Part shown: positions 8,386 through 17,535 of the stretch, in pieces
Numbering within the stretch: the first letter of the stretch is position 1
Layout: each line of letters begins with the position of its first letter
NCBI GenBank assembly: GCA_937926785.1
Contig: CALBBQ010000041.1
Span: 1-49,604 of the forward strand
DNA length: 49,604 bases
Reading direction: 5' to 3'
Source of the DNA: an uncultured Bacteroidales bacterium
Lineage (GTDB): Bacteria; Bacteroidota; Bacteroidia; Bacteroidales; Tenuifilaceae
Made by a program: the position numbers and the translations under genes
The notes under the pieces: model-generated
Databases searched by the model: none
Told to the model about the DNA's origin: nothing
What the model saw: the letters and a program-made list of their open reading frames with translations, nothing else

Positions 8386-9726
8386 ATGAAGCTAAAAACC
8401 ATTTTCACCGGTGCACTTACCGCACTGTCAGTCGCAATTGCTCCGGTAAACCTCTTCGCATGGTCCGAGCATCCCCTGTTGGCCTATCCGGTTCTAAGTA
8501 GTATCGCCGATTTGGTAAACCGGAAACCAGTTGAGGCTCAGAGCCTAAAATCGTTTTTAGTGAAGGAAGAAAAAGGACTTGCGGAGATGCTCAGGAACTA
8601 TGAGGTTTGGGCAAGGTTGAATCTACCGAACTACGCTCTGCGCCCCGATGCGCTGGAGTTTACCTATACCGGCAACGAGGCCGATATCGTTAACCGATTC
8701 CTCTCTGCTATCAGGCTTAACCCGAATGTGAAACTCAAGCTTTACCTGCATCTGCTTCCCATCCAGCAGGCAGGGAACAGGAAAACGATTGATCCTGCTG
8801 AGCTAACCACTCTGAAGGATGTAAGCTCGCTAACGCATACAATCTACGTTGCTCTTACCGAAGGAGAGCTGGTTCATCCGCTCGATGTCCTCTGCACGGC
8901 AAATGATGAGCCCGATTATGGATTCGACCTGGGTTTGTTTGAGGATAACAATACCGATTACGGCAAAACTTATGGATTTGGAGTTCAACCCTTTGGCGAT
9001 CCCAAGCTGGAGTACGGAAGTCAAGCCCCTTTCCATATGGGCTTTTACCACGAGGCCAAGCTGGTGTACCGCTTTGGGCCATTTCTGAAGAAAACCTACC
9101 CGGAGTATCGCATTAGCCTTTTCAAGGCTTTATCGGAGTATGCCTTTGCCACCGGGAACGATTACTGGGGCTGGCGTTTCATGGGGTGGGGTATGCACTA
9201 CCTGGGCGACCTGTCCATGCCCTACCATACAGCCCCGCTACCCGGCATGAGTGCTGCCCGTATGATCTGGATTAACCTGAAGGCCATACTGGGCTTCCCA
9301 AAAAGTAAGAATAACGCCGTTCAGCTGGTATCAAATAAGCACTCCGTGCTGGAGCAATTCCAGTGGTTGGCATTGCGCGATGCCTATAGCCACTACGAAA
9401 GTAGCCCAATAATTAAATCGCTTTCCGAGGAGCCTGTAGTTGTACCCTACTCCAATGAATTTGCCCGAAATGTGGCCAGTCTGGAATCGGTTAACCGAAG
9501 CCGAAAGGTGGAAAAGGCACTGGTTGAGTTTTGTCCGCCTCTGCTGGTGAACGATCCCAAGTTTGAGGCCAGCAAGTCGAAAGAGCTTGATAACCTGATG
9601 GAGGAGATTCGGCGTTACAAAGGCGATGAGGCTATAAATCAGCTTACAGCAACGCTAATCGAGATGCTTCGCTCATACAGCAGCAACATCCGCAGTTACT
9701 ATCAGGCTATAGCTCCTAAGGGTTGA
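8386..9726 (+). CDS. Secreted zinc-dependent phospholipase C / P1-nuclease-like protein
   Basis: The 446-residue protein has a signal peptide cleavable after A25, which would make W26 the mature N-terminus. In the PLC/P1-nuclease superfamily the N-terminal Trp is itself a zinc ligand. Other ligands fit: H29 shortly after it, H271-x3-D275-x5-H281 (HYLGDLSMPYH) and H319-x3-E323, which mirror H118/D122/H128 and H142/E146 of Bacillus cereus PLC. It should therefore hydrolyse phosphodiester bonds of phospholipids or nucleic acids outside the inner membrane. It is longer than secreted PLCs (about 245 mature residues) owing to inserts before the HxxxD motif. pyrH follows 53 bases later. Confidence 0.75.
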   Translation: MKLKTIFTGALTALSVAIAPVNLFAWSEHPLLAYPVLSSIADLVNRKPVEAQSLKSFLVKEEKGLAEMLRNYEVWARLNLPNYALRPDALEFTYTGNEADIVNRFLSAIRLNPNVKLKLYLHLLPIQQAGNRKTIDPAELTTLKDVSSLTHTIYVALTEGELVHPLDVLCTANDEPDYGFDLGLFEDNNTDYGKTYGFGVQPFGDPKLEYGSQAPFHMGFYHEAKLVYRFGPFLKKTYPEYRISLFKALSEYAFATGNDYWGWRFMGWGMHYLGDLSMPYHTAPLPGMSAARMIWINLKAILGFPKSKNNAVQLVSNKHSVLEQFQWLALRDAYSHYESSPIIKSLSEEPVVVPYSNEFARNVASLESVNRSRKVEKALVEFCPPLLVNDPKFEASKSKELDNLMEEIRRYKGDEAINQLTATLIEMLRSYSSNIRSYYQAIAPKG

Positions 9727-9779
9727 TGGAAACACCAAGCAGAATAATTGCTATTTTTACGCAGTAAAAACTATACCAG

Positions 9780-10490
9780 ATGATTAAGTATAAGCGTGTT
9801 CTACTCAAGCTGAGCGGCGAAGCCCTAATGGGTGACGAGAAGTATGGGATTAACACAGGGGTTCTTAACAGTTACGCACAACAGGTTAAGGAGATTTCCG
9901 ATTTAGGTGTTGAGGTTGGCATTGTAATTGGCGGGGGGAATATCTTCCGCGGACTTAGCGGGGTATCAAAAGGTTTCGACCGCGTAAAAGGCGACCAGAT
10001 GGGTATGCTGGCAACCGTAATCAATAGCTTAGCCCTGCAATCGGCCATCGAAGGGGTAGGTGGTAAAGCCAAGGTTTACACCGCAACCAAAATGGAGCCC
10101 ATTGGCGAGCTCTACACCAAGGCCAAGGTTCTGGAGGGTTTCAAACAGGGCTATGTAGCAATAATTGCCGGAGGAACCGGCAACCCGTTCTTCACCACCG
10201 ATACCGCTTCGGCTCTACGTGGCGTTGAAATCGAAGCTGAGGTGTTGCTGAAAGGAACCCGTGTTGATGGCATTTATACTGCCGATCCCGAAAAGGATCC
10301 GAGGGCAGTTAAGTTCGATGAGCTTACCTTTGCCGAAGCCTACGAGAGAAAGCTTAAGATCATGGATCTTACAGCTTTTACCATGTGTAGCGAGAATAAC
10401 CTTTCCATCCTTGTTTTCGATATGAATACCCCGGGTAACCTTAAGCGGGTTGTTCAGGGCGAAAGAATTGGTACATTGGTAAAAAATTAA
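9780..10490 (+). CDS. pyrH: Uridylate kinase PyrH
   Basis: PyrH phosphorylates UMP to UDP in pyrimidine nucleotide synthesis; it is a hexameric amino-acid-kinase-fold enzyme. The 236-residue sequence has KLSGEALMG at the N-terminus (phosphate loop), GGGNIFRG, the UMP-binding GTGNPFFTTDTAS and the DGIYTADPEKDP loop, all at the expected spacing and total length. It is followed at 36 bases by frr, a pairing conserved in most bacteria. A weak -7-like TATTTTTA lies at 9752-9759. Confidence 0.96.
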   Translation: MIKYKRVLLKLSGEALMGDEKYGINTGVLNSYAQQVKEISDLGVEVGIVIGGGNIFRGLSGVSKGFDRVKGDQMGMLATVINSLALQSAIEGVGGKAKVYTATKMEPIGELYTKAKVLEGFKQGYVAIIAGGTGNPFFTTDTASALRGVEIEAEVLLKGTRVDGIYTADPEKDPRAVKFDELTFAEAYERKLKIMDLTAFTMCSENNLSILVFDMNTPGNLKRVVQGERIGTLVKN

Positions 10491-10526
10491 TACATTTACT
10501 CCTTGAATCAGCAAAATCAATCAGCT

Positions 10527-11093
10527 ATGAATCTGGATGATGCAAAAAAAGTGATAGATATTGCCGAGGGCAAAATGAAAAAAGCCATTGAGCACCTTGA
10601 AAATGAGCTTCGTGTGGTACGCGTTGGCCGAGCAAACCCCGCCATGCTGTCGGGTGTGATGGTAGATTACTATGGTACCATGACCCCTCTCTCGCAAGTG
10701 GCAAGCGTGGGCAGCCCCGATGCCCGAACCATAGTGGTTCAACCCTGGGAAAAAAAGATGATTGACCCCATAGAGAAGGCTATCATGGCTGCGAACCTGG
10801 GCTTTAACCCACAGAACAATGGCGAATCCATTCGTATTATGGTTCCCCCTCTAACCGAGGAGCGCCGTAAAGAGCTTGTAAAGCAGGTAAAACACGAGGG
10901 CGAGAATGCCCGCGTTAGCATCCGGAATGCCCGACGCGACGCTTTAGAAGAAATTAAGAAGATGCAGAAGAATGGTTTGCCCGAGGACGTTGCCAAGGAT
11001 ACCGAAGGCAAGATTCAGAAAATTACCGATGGCTACAACAAAAAGGTTGACGAGGTGCTCGATAAGAAAGAAAAGGAGATTCTCACGGTTTAA
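10527..11093 (+). CDS. frr: Ribosome recycling factor
   Basis: Frr, with EF-G, splits the post-termination ribosome. The 188-residue product shows the long three-helix bundle and family signatures (ELRVVRVGRANPAML near the start, DARTIVVQPWEK, RIMVPPLTEERRKELVKQVK, and RNARRDALEEIKK). I start it at the ATG of MNLDDAKK (10527), which gives the usual length; a TTG eight codons upstream in the same frame is possible but not needed. It follows pyrH by 36 bases and is likely cotranscribed with it. A strong hairpin lies downstream at 11150-11187. Confidence 0.96.
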   Translation: MNLDDAKKVIDIAEGKMKKAIEHLENELRVVRVGRANPAMLSGVMVDYYGTMTPLSQVASVGSPDARTIVVQPWEKKMIDPIEKAIMAANLGFNPQNNGESIRIMVPPLTEERRKELVKQVKHEGENARVSIRNARRDALEEIKKMQKNGLPEDVAKDTEGKIQKITDGYNKKVDEVLDKKEKEILTV

Positions 11094-11149
11094 ATTTTTT
11101 TAAAAGTAAAGCCTATAGTTAAAATCAAGGCCCAGTAATATTTTGAGCG

Positions 11150-11187
11150 AAGCGAAAAATTTTACAAAACATGTAAATTTTTCGCTT
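11150..11187. terminator. Long AT-rich hairpin between frr and tricorn gene
   Basis: AAGCGAAAAATTTTAC (11150-11165) pairs with GTAAATTTTTCGCTT (11173-11187), one bulged base, loop of 7. It sits between two convergent genes and can serve as a terminator for both, although no long T-run follows the right arm. Confidence 0.55.
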
Positions 11188-11289
11188 TGTTCTTTCATAA
11201 CAGCATGGTTTTACATTAAGCCTTTAACTTCTTACGAATCACAAGCAACCACCAACAAACCACAATCTTCCCAAACCTTGTGGAAAGTA

Positions 11290-14200
11290 TTACCTACCCA
11301 CAAGGTCGAGCAGAACTTTTATGGCGGCCTCCAGCTGTTGGTCGCGGCCATATGGGGCTACATCAGGTTCATTCATGATGATGTAGTCGGGTGATGTCTG
11401 GAGGTTTTCCATCCACTGCCCGTTCATATCCTTTGCGCTGACCGGCACCATTCCCCAACGCACCTGGCCATCCTGCAGGGTTTCCCATCCGGCAAAGCTG
11501 CAGGTGCCGGGAACCGGCATACCAATCAGCTTACCAATACCAAGCTGTTGGTAACCGCATGCAAAACAGCTGCCATCGCTATAGTTTGCCTCATTAACAA
11601 GCGCCACGGTTGGTTTTGTCCAGCGGAAAGTGGGCTCAGCTCCCAGCTGACGGAAATGGTTGTGATACTCAATGAACTTTTTACCAGTGAAAAACATGGC
11701 CAGGTCCGATACCAAATCGCCACCTCCATTGAAACGGGTATCAACCACAATCCCTTTTCGGTCGAAGTACTTACCCATCATTTCGCCATAGATGTTGCGG
11801 TATGGTCCATCGCTCATTCCAGGGATATGCACATATCCCAGAACACCATTGCTTAAACGCTCAACCTCGTCGACGTTGCGCTTCACCCAGCGACGGTATA
11901 GTAGGCTAGCCTCCTGTGAGAGTTTGATGGGCTTTACGGTTAGCTGGCGTTCCTTTCCGGTTTTCATATCTGTAATGGATACCAGGATGAACCGATCGGC
12001 TTTGCGATTCAGGTAGTAAGCCCAGTCGCGGTCGGATGTGATTGCTTCACCGTCGATGGCGGTGATGATGAATGGCGCGGCAAGTTCCAGCTCCTTTCGG
12101 TCGAACGGACCACCAATCAGTATTTCATCAACCTTGATACCCTTGCCTGTGAAGATGGGGTCGGGGATAATGCCAAGCGAAGCGGTTTGGTAGCCGTTGG
12201 GGTCGGTATGGTAGTGGCGGGCACCCGAGTGCGATACGTTTAGCTCTCCCAGCAGCTCGCTAAGCAGCTCGGCAAACTCAAACCCATTCCCGATGTGAGG
12301 CAGAAACTGTTTGTAGTGTGTAACCATCGCCTCCCAGTCGATCCCATGGTAGGTTGGGGTGTAGAACCCCTTGCGGGTTCTGATGGCCACATGCTCAAAC
12401 ATGGCTAACCGCTCGGCATCGGTATTGATGGTGGCTTCGGCGTTTATCTTAAGGGCTTCGCGCTTGGCTTTATCGACATCAACCTTATAAATCTTACCAT
12501 CGGCAAGCATGAACATATTTTTCTCGTCCTTATCCCACACCAGGCGGGCATTGTCGGCATCCATATCGATTAAAACCTTGGCTTCTTTTTCGCGTAGCTT
12601 CATTGACCAAAGGTTGTAGCCCTTATCGTAACGGGCAAGGTAGTAAAGGGTTTCGCCATCGCTGCTGAGCAGGGCATCGGCAATATCGGCCGAGGTTGTT
12701 GTGAGGCGCGACATGCGGAATTCAAGCCCTTCCCAGTCGAATTTCAGCGTGCTATCGGGTTTGAGCTGCTCCTTACCCTTTTTCGTTTTATCCGGTTGCT
12801 TCTTTTCATCCTCCTTCTTTTTAGCTTCCTTCAGCCTCTCCTCTATGGCTTTCTGCAGGTTAAAGTCATCCTTGGATAGCCGGAATTTATCCCATGCCTC
12901 ACGGGTCATGAACAGGGAGTAAACATCGGTCTGACGTTCGCCGCTGTTGGCGTAGCTGCGAAGCCCCTCTCGGGTCGACAGCCAAATCACCTGCTTTCCG
13001 CTATTAGCCCAACGTGGCCGGAAATCATCATACCCGTTCATGGTCAGGTTAACGAATGGGCTACTGTTATCGGCAGGGATTGCCACTACCTCCTGGTTCC
13101 CCATGGTTGGGCTGTACTCAACTAAAAGCCATCGGCTATCGGGACTCCAGGTAAAGTACTGGTCGCCATCGCTCATGTAGTAAAGCTCGGCTGAAGTAAG
13201 TAGGGTTTGGGTTGATTTCTTTTCCAAATCGAGTACTTTGAGGGTTGTTCGGTCTTCGATGTATGCCAGCTTCTTTCCGTCGGGTGAGGGTAAGGGCTGG
13301 TAGTTATCGTGCTCATTGCTTACAAGAACTTCTTCCGATATCAATGTTGAGGCAAAGAAGAAGGGTTCTTCGGCCCTGACCTTTGTGGCCTTAAGTATTT
13401 GCCATTTTCCGTTACGCTCGCTGGCATAAATCAGGCTTTTCCCGTCGGGCAGGAACGAAACAAACCTTTCCTGCACGGGGGTATTTGTAATTCGCTTGGT
13501 AAATGCTCCCTCCACGGAGTTGACAAACACTTCGCCCCGGGCAATAAAGGCAACCTCCTTTCCGTCGGGCGAAACAGCCACTTCGCGAATGCTGCTGTTG
13601 AGGTTTACCAGCTGTTCTGGATTATTAGGGGAGTCATTCTTAATAGCTATGCTAATCTTTTTAGGTTTTGAGTTCTCTTTCAGGGTGTAAATGGAACCAT
13701 CGTAGCCAAAGCAGAGCATCCCGTTCTGGCTGATGCTCAGGAAGCGAACCGGGTGAGTAGAAAAATGCGTAACCTGCTTTACGTTGGCAGGGTTTGATAG
13801 TGGAAACGAAAATACGTTAAAGCTACTATCCTCACGTAAAAAATAGATGGTAGAGCCATCGGGAGAGAAAACCGGGTTGCGGTCCTCGCCCGTAAATCGG
13901 GTTAGCTGGGTGTAAGCATTGGTGGATGTATTGTACAGCCAAATATCGCGGGCGATAGCTGATTTTTGGTGTTTGCGCCACTCATTCTCACCGCCCTTTT
14001 TATCGTGATAAACTAAGTACTTGCCATCGGCCGAAGTGGCAACCGCCTCGGCGGGTACTGGTAGCACCTGGCTAACCCAGCCGCCACTAACCGGAACGGA
14101 GTAGAGCTCGGGTTGCGATGTGGTTGGGTAAAGCCTGCTGGTGGCTGGGTCGTGGCGAACCGACCCGAACAGAACAGCTTTGTCGTCGTAGGTGAAAGAG

Positions 14201-14538
14201 TATGGCAGCTCATCGGCTGAGTGGTAGGTTAGCCGCAGGGGTTCGCCACCCGCAGCCGGTATTACAAAGATATCCATGTTGCCATAGCGGTTCGATGCAA
14301 ATGCTATGTAATCGCCTTTTTTGCTCCAAACCGGCATGTAGTCGTGAGCCGGGTGTGTGGTTAGCGCTTTAGCCGTGCCCCCTTCGGTAGGTACAGTATA
14401 GATGTCGCCTTTGTAAACAAATGCAATTGTTTGGCCATCGGGCGAGATGGCCGGATAGCGGAACCATTCCGCATTTTCCTGTGCATTACAATATATTCCT
14501 ATGAATGCTAAAACACCTAAGGTTATCATTTTTTTCAT
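11290..14538 (-). CDS. Tricorn-type protease (beta-propeller, PDZ, S41 peptidase)
   Basis: The 1082-residue secreted or periplasmic protein starts with a signal peptide (cleavage near CNAQ). Two sets of PD40/WD40-like propeller blades follow (many SPDG motifs, residues about 30-650), interrupted by a Lys/Glu-rich linker, then a C1 helical region with NVSHSGARHY, a PDZ domain (about 790-850) and a C-terminal S41 peptidase core. The latter has NGGGDLVSDLA and ANYSDGS, whose Ser-Asp corresponds to the catalytic S965-D966 of archaeal tricorn; the Ser-His of VSHS corresponds to S745-H746. It should degrade oligopeptides. It stands alone, convergent with frr. Confidence 0.85.
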   Translation of the reverse strand: MKKMITLGVLAFIGIYCNAQENAEWFRYPAISPDGQTIAFVYKGDIYTVPTEGGTAKALTTHPAHDYMPVWSKKGDYIAFASNRYGNMDIFVIPAAGGEPLRLTYHSADELPYSFTYDDKAVLFGSVRHDPATSRLYPTTSQPELYSVPVSGGWVSQVLPVPAEAVATSADGKYLVYHDKKGGENEWRKHQKSAIARDIWLYNTSTNAYTQLTRFTGEDRNPVFSPDGSTIYFLREDSSFNVFSFPLSNPANVKQVTHFSTHPVRFLSISQNGMLCFGYDGSIYTLKENSKPKKISIAIKNDSPNNPEQLVNLNSSIREVAVSPDGKEVAFIARGEVFVNSVEGAFTKRITNTPVQERFVSFLPDGKSLIYASERNGKWQILKATKVRAEEPFFFASTLISEEVLVSNEHDNYQPLPSPDGKKLAYIEDRTTLKVLDLEKKSTQTLLTSAELYYMSDGDQYFTWSPDSRWLLVEYSPTMGNQEVVAIPADNSSPFVNLTMNGYDDFRPRWANSGKQVIWLSTREGLRSYANSGERQTDVYSLFMTREAWDKFRLSKDDFNLQKAIEERLKEAKKKEDEKKQPDKTKKGKEQLKPDSTLKFDWEGLEFRMSRLTTTSADIADALLSSDGETLYYLARYDKGYNLWSMKLREKEAKVLIDMDADNARLVWDKDEKNMFMLADGKIYKVDVDKAKREALKINAEATINTDAERLAMFEHVAIRTRKGFYTPTYHGIDWEAMVTHYKQFLPHIGNGFEFAELLSELLGELNVSHSGARHYHTDPNGYQTASLGIIPDPIFTGKGIKVDEILIGGPFDRKELELAAPFIITAIDGEAITSDRDWAYYLNRKADRFILVSITDMKTGKERQLTVKPIKLSQEASLLYRRWVKRNVDEVERLSNGVLGYVHIPGMSDGPYRNIYGEMMGKYFDRKGIVVDTRFNGGGDLVSDLAMFFTGKKFIEYHNHFRQLGAEPTFRWTKPTVALVNEANYSDGSCFACGYQQLGIGKLIGMPVPGTCSFAGWETLQDGQVRWGMVPVSAKDMNGQWMENLQTSPDYIIMNEPDVAPYGRDQQLEAAIKVLLDLVGR

Positions 14539-14674
14539 GACCAGCGAATTATGGTTGATTATTAACCGGAAAGAAAATCAACATAAATTTAAACTTAAAA
14601 TTTAAAGAATGGTTTAATGAATTTCGCCATTAATTTTGAAAGCGAAAGGAATGAAGGATTCATTAAAAAAATGA

Positions 14675-14682
14675 TATTTTTG
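14675..14682 (+). promoter_or_regulatory. -7 promoter box (TATTTTTG) and Shine-Dalgarno-like AAGGAG
   Basis: TATTTTTG fits TAnnTTTG, 21 bases before the next ATG (14703). TAAGGAGATATA precedes that ATG, an unusually good Shine-Dalgarno match for this phylum. Confidence 0.6.
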
Positions 14683-14702
14683 AAATAAATTAAGGAGATA
14701 TA

Positions 14703-15857
14703 ATGTTTTCTTTCAATCATACTGAGCAAGTTTTTCAAAAGCGAAGCCGTTTTTCGCTTCGCTGTGAAATGTTCCTATTAGGTTTACTGTCGAAGCGGTT
14801 TTTGGCGAGGCCATACTTAAAGGCTGCAATTTTTGCCTCGAAGCACAAATTTTCATTCCTTTTCCTTACCAAATCAATCACCAGGTTATTCTCATGTACC
14901 GGTAATCTTCAAGATTTTAAAAATATAACAGCAGCTAATTTTCAGGACAGGTTTTATACCTGCTTGCTCCCTATAGAGCCTGTGCATCCTGAGGGTTCCG
15001 ATTGGTTCTTGGCTTTGAGGGGGGCTGTGCTGAACCAACCCGGGTTAAGCTACATCATGCTTAATGTTGACGATTTCATTGAACCGCGAATACTGTCGCT
15101 GGTATCCAATGACGGACTGCTTAACCAGCAGGATCGTACCACATTTCTTGAATTTACCGAGCAAATGGAGTTGCTCTGCGAATCCCTTGAAACCCAAGGA
15201 AAATCGGTAGTATTTTACACCCCAAGTTTTTCGACCTTCCCTGCCATACACGCCCTTGCCCTGGAAATGATGCGAAAGTTCAACACGGAGAACGTAACCG
15301 TTCACCTGCTTTTTCACCTTTGCCATATAAATTCGCAGAAACAAATTGTTGAGCTGGTTCGAACCGCATCTGAACAAGGCTTCACGCCGGGCATAGCCAT
15401 TGCCAAGTATCTTACCATGGATTTCAAAGCTGAAAACCGAAATGGCGAAGCCGAGAATGGCTCCCCTTGCCACAGCTATGCTCAAACCAAAAGAACATTC
15501 TACGAAGTAACCCGATATCTGCTTAAGAATACCGACATACTTTCCGCCTTCATTATAAGCCATAATCCTGACAATTTGCTGTACATCGCTTCGCTAATGG
15601 AAACCTACCAGGTTAGCCCCACAAACCCAAGGGTTACAATTGGTCAACGCTATGGCATGGCAAAGCATATTGGCTATAACCTGGCATCAAAGGGTTACCA
15701 TGTTGGCCTAATCGTTCCGTATGGTTCCCCACAAGGCGTGCTACAACATCTATGTAACCTTTACTGCGTGGACCCCTCATTGCCAAATATTTTTTCGGAG
15801 CTCCGGCAGGCCATTAAAAAGGAGCTGCACCGGCGTGCCTTGGAGAATGGGAATTGA
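14703..15857 (+). CDS. Divergent proline dehydrogenase homologue, probable pseudoenzyme
   Basis: By eye the 384-residue protein follows Bacteroidota proline dehydrogenase (FAD TIM barrel) along its length: FSFNHTEQVFQKRS at the start, a hydrophobic helical region, an ISHN in place of the THN strand, and YGMAKHIGYNLASKGYHV with VPYG at 317-341. But active-site motifs are gone. The DAE strand reads TPS (173-175); KLVRGAYME reads AIAKYLTMD (232-240); and the substrate-binding RRxxEN after VPYG reads NLYCVD (352-357). I infer that FAD and/or proline binding is lost or changed. It has its own promoter and a good ribosome site, no internal stop, and a membrane protein-dprA group downstream. Function unknown. 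Confidence 0.7.
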   Translation: MFSFNHTEQVFQKRSRFSLRCEMFLLGLLSKRFLARPYLKAAIFASKHKFSFLFLTKSITRLFSCTGNLQDFKNITAANFQDRFYTCLLPIEPVHPEGSDWFLALRGAVLNQPGLSYIMLNVDDFIEPRILSLVSNDGLLNQQDRTTFLEFTEQMELLCESLETQGKSVVFYTPSFSTFPAIHALALEMMRKFNTENVTVHLLFHLCHINSQKQIVELVRTASEQGFTPGIAIAKYLTMDFKAENRNGEAENGSPCHSYAQTKRTFYEVTRYLLKNTDILSAFIISHNPDNLLYIASLMETYQVSPTNPRVTIGQRYGMAKHIGYNLASKGYHVGLIVPYGSPQGVLQHLCNLYCVDPSLPNIFSELRQAIKKELHRRALENGN

Positions 15858-15923
15858 GTGCTCCTTTGAGCTTATGCATTTTATAGGTGAGTAATATTTT
15901 TATCACTACAAAAATTGATTAGG

Positions 15924-16400
15924 ATGAAATTCGACAATCAGGACACCGTTTACGGAATACACTCACTAAAGCTGGTAATGGCTGTGGTGGTGGTTATTTT
16001 TATAATCGTTATGCTGCTTACCTCGGTGTCGGAGTCCGTGGAGAGAGCAATTGGGATTAACCAGAACTGGTTAATTGCTTTGGTGATATTTGCCTACCTG
16101 TTGTTTTTTGGTTTTTTTTTATGGCAGGGAGCAGCTTACGTTTCCTACAACGATGAGGGCAGCAAACTTGTAATCCGGACGTTTAAACTTCGTCCCTGGG
16201 GAAGCAAAAAGATTTCAATGGAAATCCCTCACGCCGAGCTTTATAAATATGAGATTTCGGCCAAGTGGCCCAAAAAGGAGCTGCACATCTACGTGAAAAA
16301 AGGGAACCAGATCATGAAGTATCCCCCCGTTTCAATAGTATCGCTTACCACAAAACAGTACTCCGATTTGGTTGCATCGTTAGATAAGCTAACCAGATAG
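15924..16400 (+). CDS. Small two-helix membrane protein, unknown function
   Basis: I do not recognise this 158-residue protein. It has two hydrophobic helices at about 16-37 and 48-70, followed by a hydrophilic C-terminal domain rich in Lys with alternating strands (SKLVIRTFKLRPWG, KKELHIYVKKGNQ), resembling a PH-like cytoplasmic domain. I start it at the ATG at 15924 rather than the TTG at 15915. It lies 13 bases before dprA and may be cotranscribed with dprA and the YihY protein. Confidence 0.6.
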   Translation: MKFDNQDTVYGIHSLKLVMAVVVVIFIIVMLLTSVSESVERAIGINQNWLIALVIFAYLLFFGFFLWQGAAYVSYNDEGSKLVIRTFKLRPWGSKKISMEIPHAELYKYEISAKWPKKELHIYVKKGNQIMKYPPVSIVSLTTKQYSDLVASLDKLTR

Positions 16401-16413
16401 AAGCTTCGACGCC

Positions 16414-17535
16414 ATGCCCGTGGACGAACTTCAGTATCGAATAGCCATTGAGCTAATTCCAAAAGTGGGAAGCGTTACCGCCAAACGGCTAATTGCCTAT
16501 TGCGGCAGTGCCGAGGCTGTTTTTAAGCAAACGAAAGCAGCACTCCTAAAAATTCCAGGAATTGGTGAAACCATTGCCCACGAGGTGGTAAACCAAAAGG
16601 TGCTGCACCTGGCCGAGAAGGAGGTGAAATTTATTGAACGGTACAAAATTAAAGCCCTGTACTTTACTGATGCCGAATATCCGGAACGTTTGCGCCAGTG
16701 CGAGGATGGACCGGTGTTGCTTTACGTTAAAAGCAACTCGAACATTAATCTGAACCACGAGAAGGTAATCAGCATTGTGGGCACCCGTAAGGCAACTGCC
16801 TACGGCAAGCATGTTTGCGAAAATATTGTTGCCGGATTAGCCGAGAGGGGGTTTAACCCATTAATAGTAAGTGGACTGGCTTACGGTATTGATATTTGTG
16901 CCCACAAAGCCGCGCTGAAGAATGGTTTACCTACGCTTGCCGTCCTTGGTCATGGGTTAAACACCATATACCCAACTGCACACCGAGGTGTGGCTAAGGA
17001 GATGGTGGAGCATGGCGCACTGGTTACCGATTTTATATCGGAAACACCTTTCGATCGAAATAACTTTCTCCGACGGAACCGGATTATCGCTGGCCTGGCC
17101 GATGCCACCCTGGTAGTGGAGAGCGCCACTGAAGGCGGTGCCCTGGTAACAGCCGACATAGCCAATTCCTACAACCGCGATGTTTTTGCCGTGCCCGGCA
17201 ATGTGTCGTCTGTTTACTCACAGGGGTGCAACATGCTAATCAAACAGAATAAAGCCGCCCTGATTGAGAGTGCCGATGATATAGCCTACATGCTGGGATG
17301 GAAAGCCCAGCAACCAGATGAACCCATAAAGCAGTACACCATAAATTTTGAGCAGTTCTCCGATGACGAGAAAAAAATTCTTACCTTTCTGAGAGATAAG
17401 GGTGAAGAAACCGTTGATTTAATTGCTTTAGGAACCGGTTTACCGGTTTCAAAAGTTTTATCGTTGTTGCTAAGCCTTGAGTTCAGCGGAGCAGTATGCA
17501 GTAAACCGGGAAAAGTTTTTGCCCTAAATGTCTAA
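16414..17535 (+). CDS. dprA: DNA-processing protein DprA
   Basis: DprA binds incoming single-stranded DNA during natural transformation and loads RecA. The 373-residue product has an N-terminal helix-hairpin-helix/SAM-like region (PKVGSVTAKRLIAYCG, KIPGIGETIA), the Rossmann DprA core (SIVGTRKATAYGK, SGLAYGIDICAHKAAL, GHGLNTIYP, FLRRNRIIAGLADATLVVE, TADIANSYNRDVFAVPGNV) and a C-terminal winged helix from about 310. Length is normal. Its last 8 bases overlap the next gene's start, suggesting coupling. DprA is widespread in non-competent bacteria too, so competence is not shown. Confidence 0.95.
   Translation: MPVDELQYRIAIELIPKVGSVTAKRLIAYCGSAEAVFKQTKAALLKIPGIGETIAHEVVNQKVLHLAEKEVKFIERYKIKALYFTDAEYPERLRQCEDGPVLLYVKSNSNINLNHEKVISIVGTRKATAYGKHVCENIVAGLAERGFNPLIVSGLAYGIDICAHKAALKNGLPTLAVLGHGLNTIYPTAHRGVAKEMVEHGALVTDFISETPFDRNNFLRRNRIIAGLADATLVVESATEGGALVTADIANSYNRDVFAVPGNVSSVYSQGCNMLIKQNKAALIESADDIAYMLGWKAQQPDEPIKQYTINFEQFSDDEKKILTFLRDKGEETVDLIALGTGLPVSKVLSLLLSLEFSGAVCSKPGKVFALNV

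Noticed and set aside
10503..10526. Upstream TTG start for frr
   Set aside because: Adds eight Gln/Asn-rich residues not seen in the family; ATG 10527 gives the usual length.
11143..11394. 83-codon plus-strand frame after frr
   Set aside because: It runs through a terminator hairpin and the 3' end of the tricorn gene, and its composition is non-coding.
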